From the NCBI RefSeq assembly GCF_029848115.1, contig NZ_JARVXG010000043.1, positions 37,501-45,213 of the forward strand: a stretch of DNA of 7,713 bases. The letters run 5' to 3'. The position numbers were made by a program, and so were the translations under genes. Source of the stretch: Methanobacterium formicicum. Its GTDB lineage: Archaea; Methanobacteriota; Methanobacteria; Methanobacteriales; Methanobacteriaceae. This document shows positions 1 to 7,713 of this stretch, one piece after another. A model generated the notes under the pieces. It worked only from the letters and a program-made list of their open reading frames with translations. It made no database searches and was not told the DNA's origin. The stretch's first letter is position 1; the number at the start of each line of letters is the position of its first letter.

Positions 1-30
1 CATAATAGTAACAAATCAATATTGTAATTC

Positions 31-48
31 ACTGACAATTTACTGACA
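31..48 (+). repeat. Direct heptamer repeat ACTGACA x2 beside the promoter
   Basis: ACTGACA occurs at 31-37 and again at 42-48, with starts 11 bases apart, about one helical turn. The second copy ends two bases before the TATA-like box. The placement would suit a transcription factor binding one face of the helix, or part of the BRE region. With only two short copies, chance is a real alternative. Confidence 0.35.
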
Positions 49-50
49 TA

Positions 51-58
51 TTTATAAA
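51..58 (+). promoter_or_regulatory. Putative archaeal TATA box
   Basis: TTTATAAA at 51-58 matches the AT-rich core of archaeal TATA boxes. Archaeal transcription normally starts about 25 bases downstream of the box, which would be near 77-82. The mRNA would then have a very short leader of about 15-19 nt that just contains the ribosome-binding site. The whole leader is AT-rich, so other placements are possible. Confidence 0.45.
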
Positions 59-80
59 TGAACATTTTTCAATTAGTAGC

Positions 81-90
81 GGTGGAGTGA
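81..90 (+). promoter_or_regulatory. Ribosome-binding site of the giant surface protein gene
   Basis: GGTGGAGTGA contains GGTG and GGAG cores complementary to the CCUCC-containing 3' end of archaeal 16S rRNA. GGAG at 84-87 lies eight bases before ATG 96, a normal spacing. This site decides the start: it is the first ATG after the upstream in-frame stop, and a hydrophobic signal peptide follows at once. The in-frame GTG at 87 lies within the site itself and is unlikely to be the start. Confidence 0.65.
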
Positions 91-95
91 TTAAT

Positions 96-7713
<7,618 letters not shown>

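Larger units (their letters stand above)
1..95 (+). other. Upstream intergenic leader, no gene
   Basis: This AT-rich stretch holds no supported coding sequence. It carries a TATA-like box, a directly repeated heptamer and a ribosome-binding site for the giant gene that follows. The reading frame of that gene is closed by TGA at 33-35, and no ATG occurs in frame between that stop and 96, so the gene does not continue upstream. The neighbouring gene on the left is outside the window. Confidence 0.7.

Overview
The window holds one giant, incomplete protein-coding gene on the + strand. It begins with ATG at 96 and reads without an in-frame stop to the last base, giving at least 2539 codons. Only 95 bases of upstream DNA are present, and the 3' end, with any C-terminal anchor, lies beyond the window. 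No RNA gene, CRISPR array, mobile element or second protein gene is supported on either strand.

The product looks like a secreted, Thr/Asn/Ser-rich surface protein of the DUF11 / 'conserved repeat domain' adhesin-like class. The base composition (roughly 40% GC by eye), a TATA-like box close upstream, a GGTG/GGAG ribosome-binding site, a classical signal peptide and the very high density of N-x-S/T sequons fit a methanogenic euryarchaeon. Methanobacteriaceae, perhaps Methanobacterium, is the best guess. That assignment is inference; no taxonomic marker gene is present.

Layout: 1-95 promoter and leader, with a direct heptamer repeat next to a TATA-like box. 96-179 signal peptide. 180-332 low-complexity Asn/Ser/Thr stalk containing an in-frame 21-bp tandem duplication. 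333-542 a small beta-sandwich resembling carboxypeptidase-regulatory-like domains. 612-1070 a divergent first Ig-like module. 1071-2579 three modules (2-4). 2580-6596 nine modules (5-13) that alternate between two subtypes, A and B, forming a super-repeat of about 300 residues. 6597-7713 three shorter modules (14-16) of a third subtype, C, the last cut by the window edge.

The most notable observation is that modules 2-16 all keep a Lys near the first strand, an Asp 33-41 residues later in an 'hhhxD' strand, and an Asn in an N-x-[A/V]-like motif (Leu in one module) near the last strand. Module 1 lacks the Lys and the Asp. This is the K/D/N order used by self-forming intramolecular isopeptide bonds in bacterial pilin and adhesin domains. 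The protein may therefore be a chain of at least 15 internally cross-linked, heavily glycosylated domains, a rigid fibre reaching out from the cell. Structural or mass-spectrometric proof would be needed.
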